Translations under genes and position numbers: made by a program
Origin: Zygaena filipendulae
Taxonomy: Eukaryota; Arthropoda; Insecta; Lepidoptera; Zygaenidae
Assembly: GCA_907165275.2 (NCBI GenBank)
Contig: OU015664.1
Span: forward strand, 8,208,001 to 8,272,000
DNA: 64,000 nt
Reading direction: 5' to 3'
In this document: positions 31,385 through 43,996 of the stretch, piece by piece
How positions within the stretch are numbered: position 1 is the first letter of the stretch
Layout of the letters: each line of letters begins with the position of its first letter
Notes under the pieces: generated by a model
What the model saw: the letters and a program-made list of their open reading frames with translations, nothing else
Database searches by the model: none
What the model was told of the DNA's origin: nothing

Positions 31385-31665
31385 CCGGTGTTAGAACTAA
31401 AGCCTCGCGGATGGACGCAGCCATCCGCTTCATTTTCGTTGCCAAAACTCGCAGCGAGGGTGAGGCTCATTTACAGGAACTCTGAAAGGAAACTTTAAAC
31501 AAGTCAGCACCTGCAGGTATTGGAATGCAGCCTCTAGTTATTACTATAGGTGAGAACTTTGTTCGCCAAGTTCTTAATAGCGCATTCGTCGTAGATGACG
31601 TTTATGCTGTCTTAATATTCTGGAAGCTGTAGACCTATGTTTTAAAAGTTTCTATGTTTGTATGT
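31385..31665 (+). pseudogene. partial duplicate of the last exon of gene 1
   Basis: Close to 24920-25200: GTGTTAGAACTAAAGCCTCG, GCCATCCGCTTCATTTTCGT, then GTCGTAGATGACGTTTATGC. It has a premature TGA (CTCTGAAAGG) and a 3-base deletion, but keeps the block ENFVRQVLNSAFV that copy 1 has lost, which helps rebuild the ancestral exon. It lies 180 bp past gene 2. Confidence 0.75.
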
Positions 31666-31678
31666 ATGTTTTTAATGA

Positions 31679-31853
31679 ACGAAACTGTTTACCTTACTAA
31701 TCCGCAAACATAAAGCAATAATTCATGAAAGTATGTTACATAAGTTTCTTAAACTATCACGCCTTTAGCGACTAAAGAAACTGATTTAACACACAAACAC
31801 AAAGCCAATTTATGAAAGTTTGTGTTTGCGGATTAGCAAGGTAAACAGGTCGG
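31679..31853. mobile_element. MITE with GTTTACCTTACTAATCCGC ends
   Basis: ACTGTTTACCTTACTAATCC on the left is mirrored by GGATTAGCAAGGTAAACAGG on the right, about 175 bp overall. No coding content. Confidence 0.65.
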
Positions 31854-32596
31854 TTCAATGATATGAACTTCCGCAAAGTAAAGCCTTAGTCAACCAATTA
31901 GTGTACGGTCAGCGTCATAAATATATATATATATACGTTAACATGAGCTCAAAAATATCTACACACCACTATGTCACTGACAATAAGGTTGGTGTTTACA
32001 CATTTTGACTCGATGGCTGTATATATATATTAATGATGCTGACTGTACATACTTACATAAAATAATGTATCATTATCAATGATTACCTACGACTTTCCTT
32101 TCTTTTGATGCCACCAAGCACACGATGCGTATACAAAACAAAACTTGTGTAAGTAAATGTAGATAAATTGTTGTCAAAACTTTCTGATCTCGTTTATTTA
32201 CAAATTAATTGATATTACAAATGTGATTCATATACCGCTGCCGGGTTGGATGCCAGCGCCCTTGGGTTGCCAGGTGCACGAGTTGCGGCAGACGAGGGGT
32301 GGCAACCTATACTTTTCCGGTTCTTCGGAACGGTCTCTTTTCGATGGCACTTATTTACTTCATAAGCAAAAGGCTGGTCGTGGTTACCCAATTATTTGAA
32401 ATAAACGACTGTCATAGGTACCTACTTGCGACAAGATTTTGCGAGGCAACCCGACAGCGGTGTATGATACTGATACCCCATGTGTTTATCTTTCTTTTTA
32501 TTAATCTCTTTTCCATAAAATAACAGATAGGTGCACAAACTTATACTATTAAAATTATGTTAAATATCCCGTTATTAGTGTTAATATTATTCACTA

Positions 32597-32745
32597 CCAG
32601 GGGCCTTAATCTCAAGCAATCAGCATCCAATCGTTATCAATATCGGGTTCTATTTGACAAGTAAGCTGTCAAAATGCATACCTAGATTCTATAACTGAAC
32701 TGCCAATTTCTTTGCGATTGTGTTAGACAAAAAGGCCCCAGGATA
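32597..32745. mobile_element. possible short MITE with CCAGGGGCC ends
   Basis: ACCAGGGGCCTT on the left and AAGGCCCCAGG on the right are inverse over about 11 bases, about 149 bp apart. Short ends only. Confidence 0.35.
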
Positions 32746-32810
32746 GTTTCAAATATCTATTAAGTATCTATTAAGTTACAGTTTGTAATAACAACCATTT
32801 CATACAGGCA

Positions 32811-33019
32811 AGGATCATATAGACTGGATTAGCAATCGCCATAGTACAGAGCAACCGCGGAAAACTAGTTAATTTATTAAATCTAGAAGGCGCTGACATT
32901 ATAGCCCGAGCCTTTGAAAGTAAAACAATAAGACTACAGACGTTTCTACTGCAAATTTATATTATTCAATATTTTTGAAAAATAAAAATTAGCTAATCCA
33001 GTCTATATGATCCTTGATA
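32811..33019. mobile_element. MITE with CAAGGATCATATAGACTGG ends
   Basis: CAAGGATCATATAGACTGGA at the left is matched by TCCAGTCTATATGATCCTTG at the right, giving a 25-bp perfect inverted repeat. No coding capacity. Confidence 0.8.
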
Positions 33020-33844
33020 TAGGTGATTCATCAAATCTGAATTGAGCGAAGCTGTGGATGATATAATATGTAATTATGAGAGGATAGATAATTGGGTACC
33101 TTAAGTTTTTTCTAAGTGGTCCATATTATATTATTTGTAGTAAGTAAATGGTTAATGGAGTTCACAGCTGTAGCTAGTTTTTTTTATTCGTTTCTGTTTT
33201 TTACAAATATTTTTTTGAAAGGCAAAGTTATGTGGGCCCACACGGCACACGCTTGTCAAGCTTTGGAAAACCGGCAGGACGTCTTTAAGTTAGTGTGACT
33301 TAGAAACGCATCAGCTAATAAAACTAACGTACCACAGCGTCCTGCAGGTTTGACAACGAGATCCTCTAGTACAGTTTCATTAAATTTGATCCATGTTTAC
33401 TAAATCTTCTTGTGTACAGGAAATATAATTGGATTAGAATTGTCTATAAATTTAAAAATTGGATTAAAATTGTGTATTGAATAAATTATTTGAATTTGTA
33501 TAAATTTGAAACCATTTAAGTAATTTTGGAAAATAAATGAACAGTATCTTAAAATGAATATGTTAATTATTTACTAATCATATCATTCTTCACCAAATAG
33601 GAAAATCAGTAATTTTAAGAGATTTCTTGTATTCTTTTAGTGTTTATCTTGTATAATTCAACTGCAGCTTTATTTCGCAGGTGTTCAAGTATATCTGACT
33701 CTTCTATCTTTATGCATACAGCTGGTGAACTTGAGACATTCGTGTCAGTACGGCTACTTATTATTGCCATTTTCTTATGTTGTGCACATAGGAAAAGGGT
33801 CTAAGTAGCCATATTGATGCAGCTGAGATCACTGTTTTGCAACG

Positions 33845-35925
33845 GAGACCTCAACCGTGTTACGCGGCTCCTCCAGCGGCGTAGGGACGTACAGGGACGG
33901 CTGGGGTAGCCGTGCTCCTGCGTCCATGCGCAGATGGCGGAGCCGTGTGACGCGGTGTGCGCTAGCCGTACAAAACGGTTGTCTCAACCGCGTCACCGGC
34001 TCCACCAGCTGTATAGGGACTTAGAAAGACGGCTGGGATAGTCGTGCTGACGTGACTGAGGCAACCGTTTTACACGGCCACTTCAAACCGCGTCACATGG
34101 CTGCGCCAGCTGCGTAAATACGGCTGGGATAGCCATGTTGACGTGGCTGAGGCAACTGTTTTACACGGCCACTTCAGACCGCGTCACACGGCTACGCCAG
34201 CTGCGTAGGGACGTAGGGAGACGGCTGGGATAGCCATGTTGACGTGGCTGAGGCAACCGTTTTACACGGCCACTTCAGACCGCGTCACACGGCTACGCCA
34301 GCTGCGTAGGGACGTAGGGAGACGGCTGGGATAGCCATGTTGACGTGGCTGAGGCAACCGTTTTACACGGCCACTTCAGACCGCGTCACACGGCTACGCC
34401 AGCTGCGTAGGGACGTAGGGAGACGGCTGGGATAGCCATGTTGACGTGGCTGAGGCAACCGTTTTACACGACCACTTCAGACCGCGTCACACGGCTACGC
34501 CAGCTGCGTAGGGACGTAGGGAGACGGCTGGGATAGCCATGTTGACGTGGCTGAGGCAACCGTTTTACACGGTCACTCCAGACCGCGTCACACGGCTACG
34601 CCAGCTGCGTAACGACGTAGCGAGACGGCTGGGATAGCCATGTTGACGTGGTTGAGGCAACCGTTTTACACGGCCACTTCAGACCGCGTCACACGGCTAC
34701 GCCAGCTGCGTAGGGACGTAGGGAGACGGCTGGGATAGCCATGTTGACGTGGCTGAGGCAACCGTTTTACACGACCACTTCAGACCGCGTCACACGGCCA
34801 CGCCAGCTGCGTAGGGACGTTGCGAGACGGCTAGGATAGCCATGTTGACGTGGCTGAGGCAACCGTTTTACACGGCCACTCCAGACCGCGTCACACGGCT
34901 AAGCCAGCTGCGTAGGGACGTAGCGAGACGGCTGAGATAGCCATGTTGACGTGGCTGTGGCAATCGTTTTACACGGCCACTCCAGACCGCGTCACACGGT
35001 TAAGCCAGCTGCGTAGGGACGTTGCGAGACGGCTGGAATAGCCATGTTGACGTGGCTGAGGCAACCGTTTTACACGGCCACTCCAGACCGCGTCACACGG
35101 CTACGCCAGCTGCGTAAGAACGTAGCGAGACGGCTGGGATAGCCATGTTGACGTGGTTGAGGCAACCGTTTTACACGGTCACTCCAGACCGCGTCACACG
35201 GCTACGCCAGCTGCGTAAGGACGTAGCGAGACGGCTGGGATAGCCATGTTGACGTCGTTGAGGCAACCGTTTTACACGGCCACTTCAGACCGCGTCACAC
35301 GGCTACGCCAGCTGCGCATGAACATAGGGAGACGGCTGGAACAGCCGCGTTGACATGGCTCAGACAGCCGTTCACACGGTCACATCAAACCGCGTCACAC
35401 GGCTTAACCAACGGTGTCATTAGGTAGGGAAAACGGCTGAACTAGCCGTGTCGATATGGATGAGGTAGCCCTTTCACACGGCTACTCCAGCCATGTTGGC
35501 TGTAACCGTGTGTCTGATCTAGCCGTGTCTGCTTATAGCCGTGTTGAAAAATTTACACGGCTGACAAATTGACACGGCTGCAACCGCAGTACCGTGTGCA
35601 AATCTAGCCGTGTATGATAATAGCCGTGTTGAAAAATTGAGACACGGCTGATAAATTGACACGGCTGACAAGATTGACACGGCTGCAACCGCAGTACCGT
35701 GTGCAAATCTAGCCGTGTATGATAATAGCCGTGTTGAAAAATTGAGACACGGCTGATAAATTGACACGGCTGACAAGATTGACACGGCTGCAACCGCAGT
35801 ACCGTGTGCAAATTAGCCGTGTGTCCACCGTAGCCGTTTCAGCGTCACACGGCAAATGTTACCGTGTTGACGCGGCTGCAACCGTAGTACCGGGTTTACA
35901 CGGCTGTGGATAGCCGATAAATCGA
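33845..35925 (-). repeat. right subterminal satellite-like array, 101-bp monomer
   Basis: About fourteen 101-bp monomers from near 33850 to 35330 (AGCCATGTTGACGTGGCTGA at 34131, 34232, 34333, 34434, 34535 and on), then irregular units and two to three copies of a 104-bp unit (35530-35815; ACACGGCTGCAACCGCAGTA). Each unit contains ACACGGCT or AGCCGTGT. The monomer sequence differs from the left array, but the core motif is shared. Confidence 0.9.
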
Positions 35926-35931
35926 CCCTTT

Positions 35932-35943
35932 TTTTTCCCAGTG
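35932..35943 (-). repeat. right terminal inverted repeat
   Basis: TTTTTCCCAGTG followed by TA. Exact inverse of 6513-6524. Confidence 0.6.
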
Positions 35944-35945
35944 TA

Positions 35946-38086
35946 GTATTAAGTAGCGAATAGCCAAACTTGGTCACTTGAAAGTTCACCAACTTGGGTA
36001 TCGTACAGAACAGTTCATTCTCATAATAAATTACTATTATACACAATGACATAATAACAGGATGTAAACTGCAAATATACACTTTATTTTATCTACTGTT
36101 TTCGGTCACCTTAAGGTTGCCTTGAAAAGACTGCCTCTAGCAAAAAGACCGCCTTTTCTGTCCAGTGTTTCAGTTTAGTTTTAAAAATCAATACTAAACT
36201 TGCTGTGAAGATCTACTACACTAATAATGCAAAGAGGCACGAGAAAAGTAAGTTTGTAAGGATGTAAGGAGTAATCACTGGAACTACTCAACCGATTTTT
36301 TCTTTTACTCATAGGAAACTACAGGTTCGCTTTGTGTTACTTTTCGAGTTCCAGCGGGAAACAGCAAGTACAAAATAAAACGGTATAAAATCAATAAGCA
36401 CTAATTTTGGAGCTATACTATATGTGCCAAAAGTTAATTAAAATGCAGTAAGCGTATACAAGACAGTCACTGATTCTGAAGTGTAATCTTTGTTCTATAA
36501 CTGTTAGAAGTCAATTTACAAGTTTCGCCGTTAAATTTCACGCTCCGTCCCGATTTCAAAGAAACGTTTCGTCATTTAACTTGGAGTTAATTAAAATTAT
36601 CCATTACAACCTTCTCAACTTGTGTCACGTCTTTTGTTTGCCTCTTGTACGACAAAGTCAGGAATATTCCATGTACCTTATACAAATTGGAAGAAAGGCT
36701 TTGTCGGAATTTGATTTTTACTACAGAAACCTCAGAGCGTTTAGAATGGGAGCCATGCAAGAGTTGGTTTCAATAATAAAATAGATTAAAAACAATATTT
36801 AAATACGTCTTGTATAGAACTAGCCATGAAGAAGAAATCGTACATGGGCAATAGCTTTCCATCCATGTCCAACGTCACTCTCTTGTAATTTTATCGAAGA
36901 ACAAAGGTAACAAACCAATATGTTTGTGTTATAATTACTCTGGTTTTCAAATAGGGTAGTGTGCGTTTCGCCTGGATCTTCAGTCATAATTTGAATTTAA
37001 TGTTATAAAAACCATAACACGTTCTCATTATCAAAACGACTAATTTACTCAAGCAAAAATATGTTAAACCATAAATAATCATAAATTAATTTTTGATTAA
37101 CGCTTCATTGGGAGGTTTCTCAATTATGTGATAAAACTTGTTTAATTGGTCCATGGTTAAACTTATTATATTGTTTAAATGCCAAAAATGCGTAAAATGA
37201 TGACAAAAAATGACGCTACAATTTTAAAACACGATTTATTCAAAATTTCTTCAGTGTGGGCACTCACTCTATGTATGTGTACCTATATCCATTTATGGAC
37301 ACGCTTGGAAAAACATTTCGTTACGCGTCACAAGATCTCGTTACGTATTACGATTTTGTGTTCAACTAAATATTATTATTATATTGTTATGTGTTAGTTA
37401 ATGAGATTTTAGAGCATTTTAGAGCACAAATAAGCATGTATGTCATCATTCAACATTCAGGATTTTATACTTTCTAATTTTTAGGCTTTAGAGAAATTAA
37501 AATTAAGAAAATCGCTAAGCTATAGGAAGGTTTGTTTTAAATACAATGATTTCCGGTTTTTTTGCTACGCCTGTAAAATTTTTGTTTTACTTTGTTATAC
37601 CGCAGGGCAGCCGCTCTGACCCATCAGCGACAACAACAATCAAATTAATCTTTGAAAGGAACATCTTATCCTAGCAAAGTTTCCACGACAACGGAATAGG
37701 GGCATGAAGGCTGATGTGATCTTTTAATCTATCACGGATTTTACGTGGGCGTTATACGGTTAGGAAGTTTTCGCCTTTCGGGTATACGTACGTAGATATC
37801 TATCCATATACAAACCTTGATTGGGAATTGAGTTCCACCGTAAATCACTTGCCTGTGGAGCTGCGGAGAGTGATCATCCCATAAGCAAAACGGAGACTAT
37901 ACACCCTAGAGAGCACTTAAGCTAATTTACTTAGTAGTAAAGTAGTAGTTATTTATATAATAATCACCAAGCTAAGATTCGTTTCTATTCGTACATAGGA
38001 AACACATTATATAAACATAAATGTAAATGAAAAAAGAAAGTGTGTTCAAGTTTAGTATGATGTGTACTTATGCGTTTTATAAACAC
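35946..38086. other. intergenic, repeat fragments only
   Basis: AT-rich DNA with a SINE-like scrap near 36280-36370 and the right copy of the dispersed repeat (37140-37310; ACACGATTTATTCAAAATTT, then CAGTGTGGGCACTCAC). No gene is supported. Confidence 0.35.
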
Positions 38087-38600
38087 TCTAGCTGTTCCCC
38101 GCGGTTTCACCCGCGGTAATTTTGGAGTTTCCGCGGGAATTCCGGACAAAGTCCGTCAAATGTCCTTCTCGGCACTCCTGGCAACGTGTATATAAAATTT
38201 CATGACCATCGGCTGAGCCGTTAAGGCGTGAAAGCGTAACAGACAAACAAATAAACTCAATTTCGGATATTATAGTATCTAAGGATTAGCTTTCTCCCGC
38301 ATCAATTTTAATTCCTTCGAGAACTTTTCTGTCACTCAGGGAGCTTTCTATTAGTGAAATCTAGACATATAAAATGGTTTGTCCTGAATGACTGATGGAT
38401 CAACGCACAGCCTAAACCGCTGATCATGGAGACCTGAAGCTTAGAGGGTGTGTTCTTTGTATGACGTAGGCATCCGATAAGAAAGGATTTTTGAAAATTC
38501 AACCTCTAAGGGAATGAAAAGGGGTTGCAAAGTTTGTATGGAACAACTCCGCGGGAACTTCGAAATTATCGCGGGTAAAATCGCGCGGGACAGCTAGTAA
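38087..38600. repeat. two SINE-like copies, opposite orientation
   Basis: A plus copy (38090-38285; CTAGCTGTTCCCCGCGGTTT to AACAGACAAACAAATAAACT) and the end of a minus copy (38540-38600; CGCGGGAACTTCGAAATT, CGGGACAGCTAGT). Confidence 0.6.
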
Positions 38601-41600
38601 ATAGTAATTTATACAATCTGTTCGTTGGATTCAGAGATTATCCTTTACATCCAAACTTGCAAACTCGAACTCATTATTTTTTATAAACCTAAAATTCATA
38701 TAGTTGTGAATGAAAAACCACCGTGTTCTAAAAGAAAATAACGTGGAATTTATTTATTACAATTGAAATTTCACTTCAGAAACGGTCAGTGAAACTTTTA
38801 TGAAAACATAGGTACTTATTATACTTCTATCAACAGATTTATATACACAGCGCAAAGAGAACCGATTCTCACCTAAAAAAAAAGAAAAATTGGAAGTTAT
38901 TGACTTTTATCACCCTCCAGAAAATATAATAAGCAATTTAATTTCAATGGTTCTATAAGTGATTTCTTTTCTTAAATATTCCTTTATAATGTTCAATTAT
39001 TATTATTGTTGAAATATAAACGTTCATTTTTATGAAACGTCTGCGTCATTTCTTTTTAAAATTGAGCTATTTTAGAGAGGGGTGAAATAAGGGTGCAATA
39101 GATGATTGTTTACAACACTGCGTGGGTGTGGACCCTGTCTCGGGCATCGACCATTGAATCGGTCGGAATACAAAGACTTAACACGAAATAAGCACCTTTG
39201 TCGCTCTTAATACGGTTTCATAGAATTTAATTTTATTTCGTCTAAGCTCAATAAACGAGCAATGATTGACAAAAACTTGAAGAATTCTATAGAAAACTAG
39301 CTGTTCCCTGCGGTTGCACCCGCATTAATTAATTTGGGTGCCTCCTGGGTAACTCCTACCTATAAACTATGAACCTGCCAAATTCCGCCTGACCTGCCTG
39401 CTTCATGGGCCAAGTAGGTAGTTTTCGAGATATCGTGTTTAGGTTGTCAATGAGTCAGTGACCTATCGCTTTCATATTAGGAATTACTTATCAAAATGTT
39501 TTGAATTTTATTACTAATTGTATGTTGTTATTTTATTGCGATTATACTTTTTCCCGAACTTTCTTTAAAATGAAACTGAACTGGCTATCACACTTATATA
39601 TATTTTGATTGACTTAAGTATATAGTTCTGGTGTTTTTAACAAGATTTATATAATATGCTAGATAATGTGGGCATTCAGTTCAGTTCATGTACCTTACGA
39701 TTCCTGCTGCAATGTGTAACATCTTCAATATTAACATTGAAATTGCGCATTGCGCGACTTTATATTTCATGAAGGGTCATAAATAGACATTGAAAAAAAA
39801 AAAAAAACTTTGCAATCCTGAAGACGAAATTTATCGACCTATGTAAGAGGGACTTAAAGGTACAATAGATTGTTTAAGAAATATACCTACTAAAGTAATT
39901 AATGTTTTATGGACTATAAAATTTCGTACTTTATACTGGGATTTATCATAGAATACAGTAGGTACTTAAATAGAAAGGAAGTATAATAAATCTATATTTA
40001 GATTGGGAGCAACGATATATAAAATAAGCAATCAACTCTGGATCCCCCTAGTCTGATCTCGTTTATTAGTTTAAATTTATATGGAACTCCGCTCCCCACG
40101 CGGTGCGTCGGCGCATCCCACACACCACAAATGTCATTCACTTATCATTGGACGCGTTAAATTAGTTAATTATTGTCGGTGGTGGGTCCGTGTAACTGGC
40201 TGATTGCCCACAGGAATACGACTCATACAAGTCACACAGGATCTGATTCAGACAATATTAACGCTCGTCTTATTTCATCTTACGTGCATCCAGGATCGAT
40301 ATACGAAACGACGGATAAATTAACGCTTAGTTCCTGTAACGGCACGATTGTTTTCAATCCATAATTGATATACATACTTATTTGCATGTAGCGTTTTTTT
40401 CAGAGTGTTGCTACTGATTTTTATTATTCTTTTATTGGGATAATCTTAGTAAACTATCTTAGTACTTAAACGTACGGATCAGTATACCCCAAATATTCAT
40501 ATTTAAAAGGCTTTGCACGCAGGCTTGTCTCAAACAAATTGGGTTAAAATCCGATGTATTGAGTGCGCTTTATTTTTTTGGTTCTAGTAACGATTTTATT
40601 CATTCTGTTTAACGAATAGTTTCCATCGAGAGGCAATTTATTATAACTTTTACAACTTTCCTATTTGTATCGTGTGCTCACTAATCTGTCCCATGGGCGA
40701 GCTAGAACTAACTCAATTCCAAACTTTATTAGCGTGTGTGTTTGCGTGCCCAATCAACTTGGTCTATGTCCCTCAATTATTCAAATGGTCTTAGTTTGAA
40801 TTGTATAATCAGCGGTTTTACAAAACCACTAAATTAGTTTATAAAATGGTACAGTTTCTTTATTGTGTTACCACCTATGATAAGTCTTCAGAACCTCGTT
40901 TCGTAGAGCTTCTATTTTTGCGTATAATGTTACAAGAAACCAAACAAACTACTTAGGTATTTATAGATATAATGTAGAATCCCCGTCGTCCTAGGATTGT
41001 CACAAAGATTTGATCATAATCTACCACATAAATATACACTGAAAGCAATATACATATAAAGTTATAATGAAATCAAGGTTAGTCAATAAGTCAATTATAA
41101 GCCTTTTAAAGATGGTCATAAGTATGACTATTTTTGACGTTTAACAACGTTCACACGACAGGTTTAGGTTCAAAACACTTATGTTTACTCGCTACACGAA
41201 AGTGCATATTATTTTATTAAATATTCTGAATTAAATCACTGATTAATAAGAATTTTCAATTATGTAATAATCCCGTAAAAGCGAAAATTTATGTTTGTAA
41301 TGGCTGAACTAATCTTCATAGGATTTTGAAATCTTTTATCAGGACATTGGATACTTCGCAAGCGGGAAAATGTACCTATAGGTAGTACCTGAATCTAGAG
41401 GGTTCAAAGAGTTGGTTGGCTATAAACTTGTTATATCTAGGTTACATACTACGCATTTGGTGTTACTTTGACACATGCATGACATCATGACGGTATAATA
41501 TGTATGGTCGGAAATGGAATTAACTATTTAGACGACACGCTCTTCTTAGTTTTAATTAAGACGAGATAATGCTGTGCGATGATGTCTAGGCATTATTATA

Positions 41601-43729
41601 TTAAATCACAGAATTTACTTTTAATAAAAACCTTTTAACAAATAATGATATATCGTGGGGTAGACCCACAGAGGGTAGACTTCATATTATGGATATCGAG
41701 AGGCATACCTACAAGTATTAATAGGGGAAAGTGGAGTAATTGGAAGCACTTCCAACGCTCAAAAATAATAAAAAAAAGTCACAGAGACAATCAACTTTTA
41801 TTGCAACATAAACTTTGCTTGTCAATCGACATAGTAAGGTGGTGGTCTCGATTCTGGGCTTTTTTAGGAATGTTAATACCAGCTATTAAGTGAATTTTAT
41901 CGTAGAGATAAGTGAAAAATTTCTTGAATCTATACCTACCTACGTAGGTACTTAAATCTGTTTGGAGTCGATCGAAATTAAAAGTACAGTGATCTAAGAA
42001 CAAATTCGTATTAGTTCCTATTAGTGGTAGTTGTTGATATTAGAAGCTACAGTTAGAGACTGCTTTCCCCAAATTGGTCTCTAGAGTAAGCAATGAGCGA
42101 ACGTTAAATGACATTCCGAGGGCAATTTCAGATTAACTGTTAGTTAGATAGGTACTATTGACCCCGCAGCATTTCGGTTTTATTACCTAATATGTACCTA
42201 CTTATCTTGTAACAAAAATAAACGAAGGTTACATAATATCTATGTACGCAACAACTCTAAGGTATGTCCCGAAACTTTAAATTTGCACTTAATACGTGTG
42301 TTTTATAGGCAAATGTTTTTGAAGTATATTTTAGGAACAAAAAAAACGTATTATTTAAAAAGTAGGCGCAAATAAAAATTTAGTAAGTATTTATAAATTT
42401 TGAGCATCACAATGTAAAAAGTAACCAGTGAAATTTTCTAAACAAAGCTCATAGATTTTTTTTTATCCTAAACGATAAAAATTCTTCACCCCAGAAACAA
42501 TAATTTTCTTTCTAACATAAATCAGCAAAACAATTTATTTAATTTTTGCTTTTGTTTGCGAATTTTACATTATTATATTTTATCTAATTAGGTACCCACA
42601 TAATTCTTTCTATTTTTATGTTTCTTATAATATAATTTAGCACTTATAGGAAAGGTCCGAAATAAATGACCGTTTTTTTGCCTACTTCGTGACTAATCAT
42701 AATGATTTGCATTTTTTTATAAAAAATATTGAAATTTTATCTAATAAAACAGGTAGATAGTAAAGTATTAGCTGGTTGCTATTTGTTGCAATACGCTGTT
42801 TCATGCTACTTTTTTTATTACATAATATTTATTTATTCCTGTTTTCGAACGTTGTCGGAACGAATAAAGATCATTTCATTTCATTTCAAGTTGTCTGGAT
42901 CCAAATTAAAAATGTCCCGAAGATTTCACCCTCACTTAAAAGATCTTTCACCTTTATAGAACTTTTATTCGATTAATTGGAAAATTAAGAATCGAATTCG
43001 CTGAAATAGATTAGGAAATGCTTTCAACTTTTATCCTTTCGTCTCCAAACTGTACAATAGTTATAAGATAGGGAAAATAAATCCGTTTATTTACTTTTTG
43101 ACAACAATAAAACTCAGTGTTAGGCCATTAACAACGAACGATAATTTATTAGTATCAAAATATAGGAATGTTAAAATCTTTAATTATTATATGTTTGGAT
43201 AAAATGAAAATCAAGCATTTACTTTGCAAAATATTATTTTCCAAGAGAAACGTTCATAACATCATTTGTACTGTTTATAGGTTTTAAGTTCCTATTTTCA
43301 CTTGGTTGGTTTAATATTTGTCCAGTAAGAAAACTTGTGTTGGTTGGTCGGATGATAAAGATAAAGCTTTTCCTATGATACTTTGTTTTACCTATTACGT
43401 AGGTACCTATTTATAAAAATTCTGATTTTGTAGGTATCTACATTGTAAAATTAGCACCCATAGCCAAGTTGACAAAATTTAATCATTATTGCTATAGAAA
43501 ACTAAGGAACTTATATCGTCACGTAAAAGTTAGTAAAAATAATTGCATCTTCAAGTATAGTTATTGCTTACTAAATGTTGGTAGGTAAGGTACATATCCA
43601 GAGCCTTTAAATATGATAATATGGTATGGTATGTTATTAAGGAAATTTATACAGTGGTTTTAAAACTTTTTTAATTTTTACATGTTTTTACATGTAAAAA
43701 ATAAAAATACATGGAAATCAAAATTTTAA
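38601..43729. other. long AT-rich intergenic stretch
   Basis: No exon or RNA gene is recognised. It holds a degraded SINE at 39298-39350 and a small GC-richer pocket at 40080-40190 (CCCCACGCGGTGCGTCGGCG) that might be a promoter or a 5' untranslated exon of the downstream gene, without further support. Confidence 0.3.
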
Positions 43730-43996
43730 TTAGTCCGTCTTTTAGAAAATTAAAAATCATTAGACATGTATTTTTTTATTTTTCAAATACATAAATGAAA
43801 ATACACAGATAAAGCGCATTAAAGTTTAGGGTGAGGGCTCGTGACGTCACTTACCGCTACAAGCCGCCATACAAACTGCACTAGTTAGTGACGTCACGCG
43901 AAATTTCAACTCAATGTATCGCTGTTATTTTTTGATTACGTAAAAAAAGAAAAAATACGTATCCATTATTTTTTATTAATCTACATGACGGACTAA
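43730..43996. mobile_element. MITE with TTAGTCCGTC ends, CRE-containing, copy 1
   Basis: Ends TTAGTCCGTC and GACGGACTAA. Contains the palindrome GTGACGTCAC twice (about 43840 and 43891). About 267 bp; reverse orientation to copies at 50012 and 60659. Confidence 0.8.

Larger units (their letters stand above)
6513..35943. mobile_element. candidate 29.4-kb CACTA (EnSpm)-like DNA transposon
   Basis: Seen: the left end is CACTGGGAAAAA (6513-6524), the right end is its exact inverse (35932-35943), and the dinucleotide TA flanks both ends (6511-6512, 35944-35945). Directly inside each end is an array rich in ACACGGCT/AGCCGTGT. Inside are a SAM-domain gene and a C2H2 plus DYMHDLLEGVC gene. Known: CACTA elements begin with CACTA or CACTG, have multiple subterminal repeats bound by an accessory protein, and make 2-3 bp target duplications. 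Inference: one large element, now inactive because both genes are broken. The alternative is two unrelated repeat arrays whose outer edges happen to carry matching inverted ends. Internal insertions (LINE, gag relic, MITEs) account for much of the length. Confidence 0.6.
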
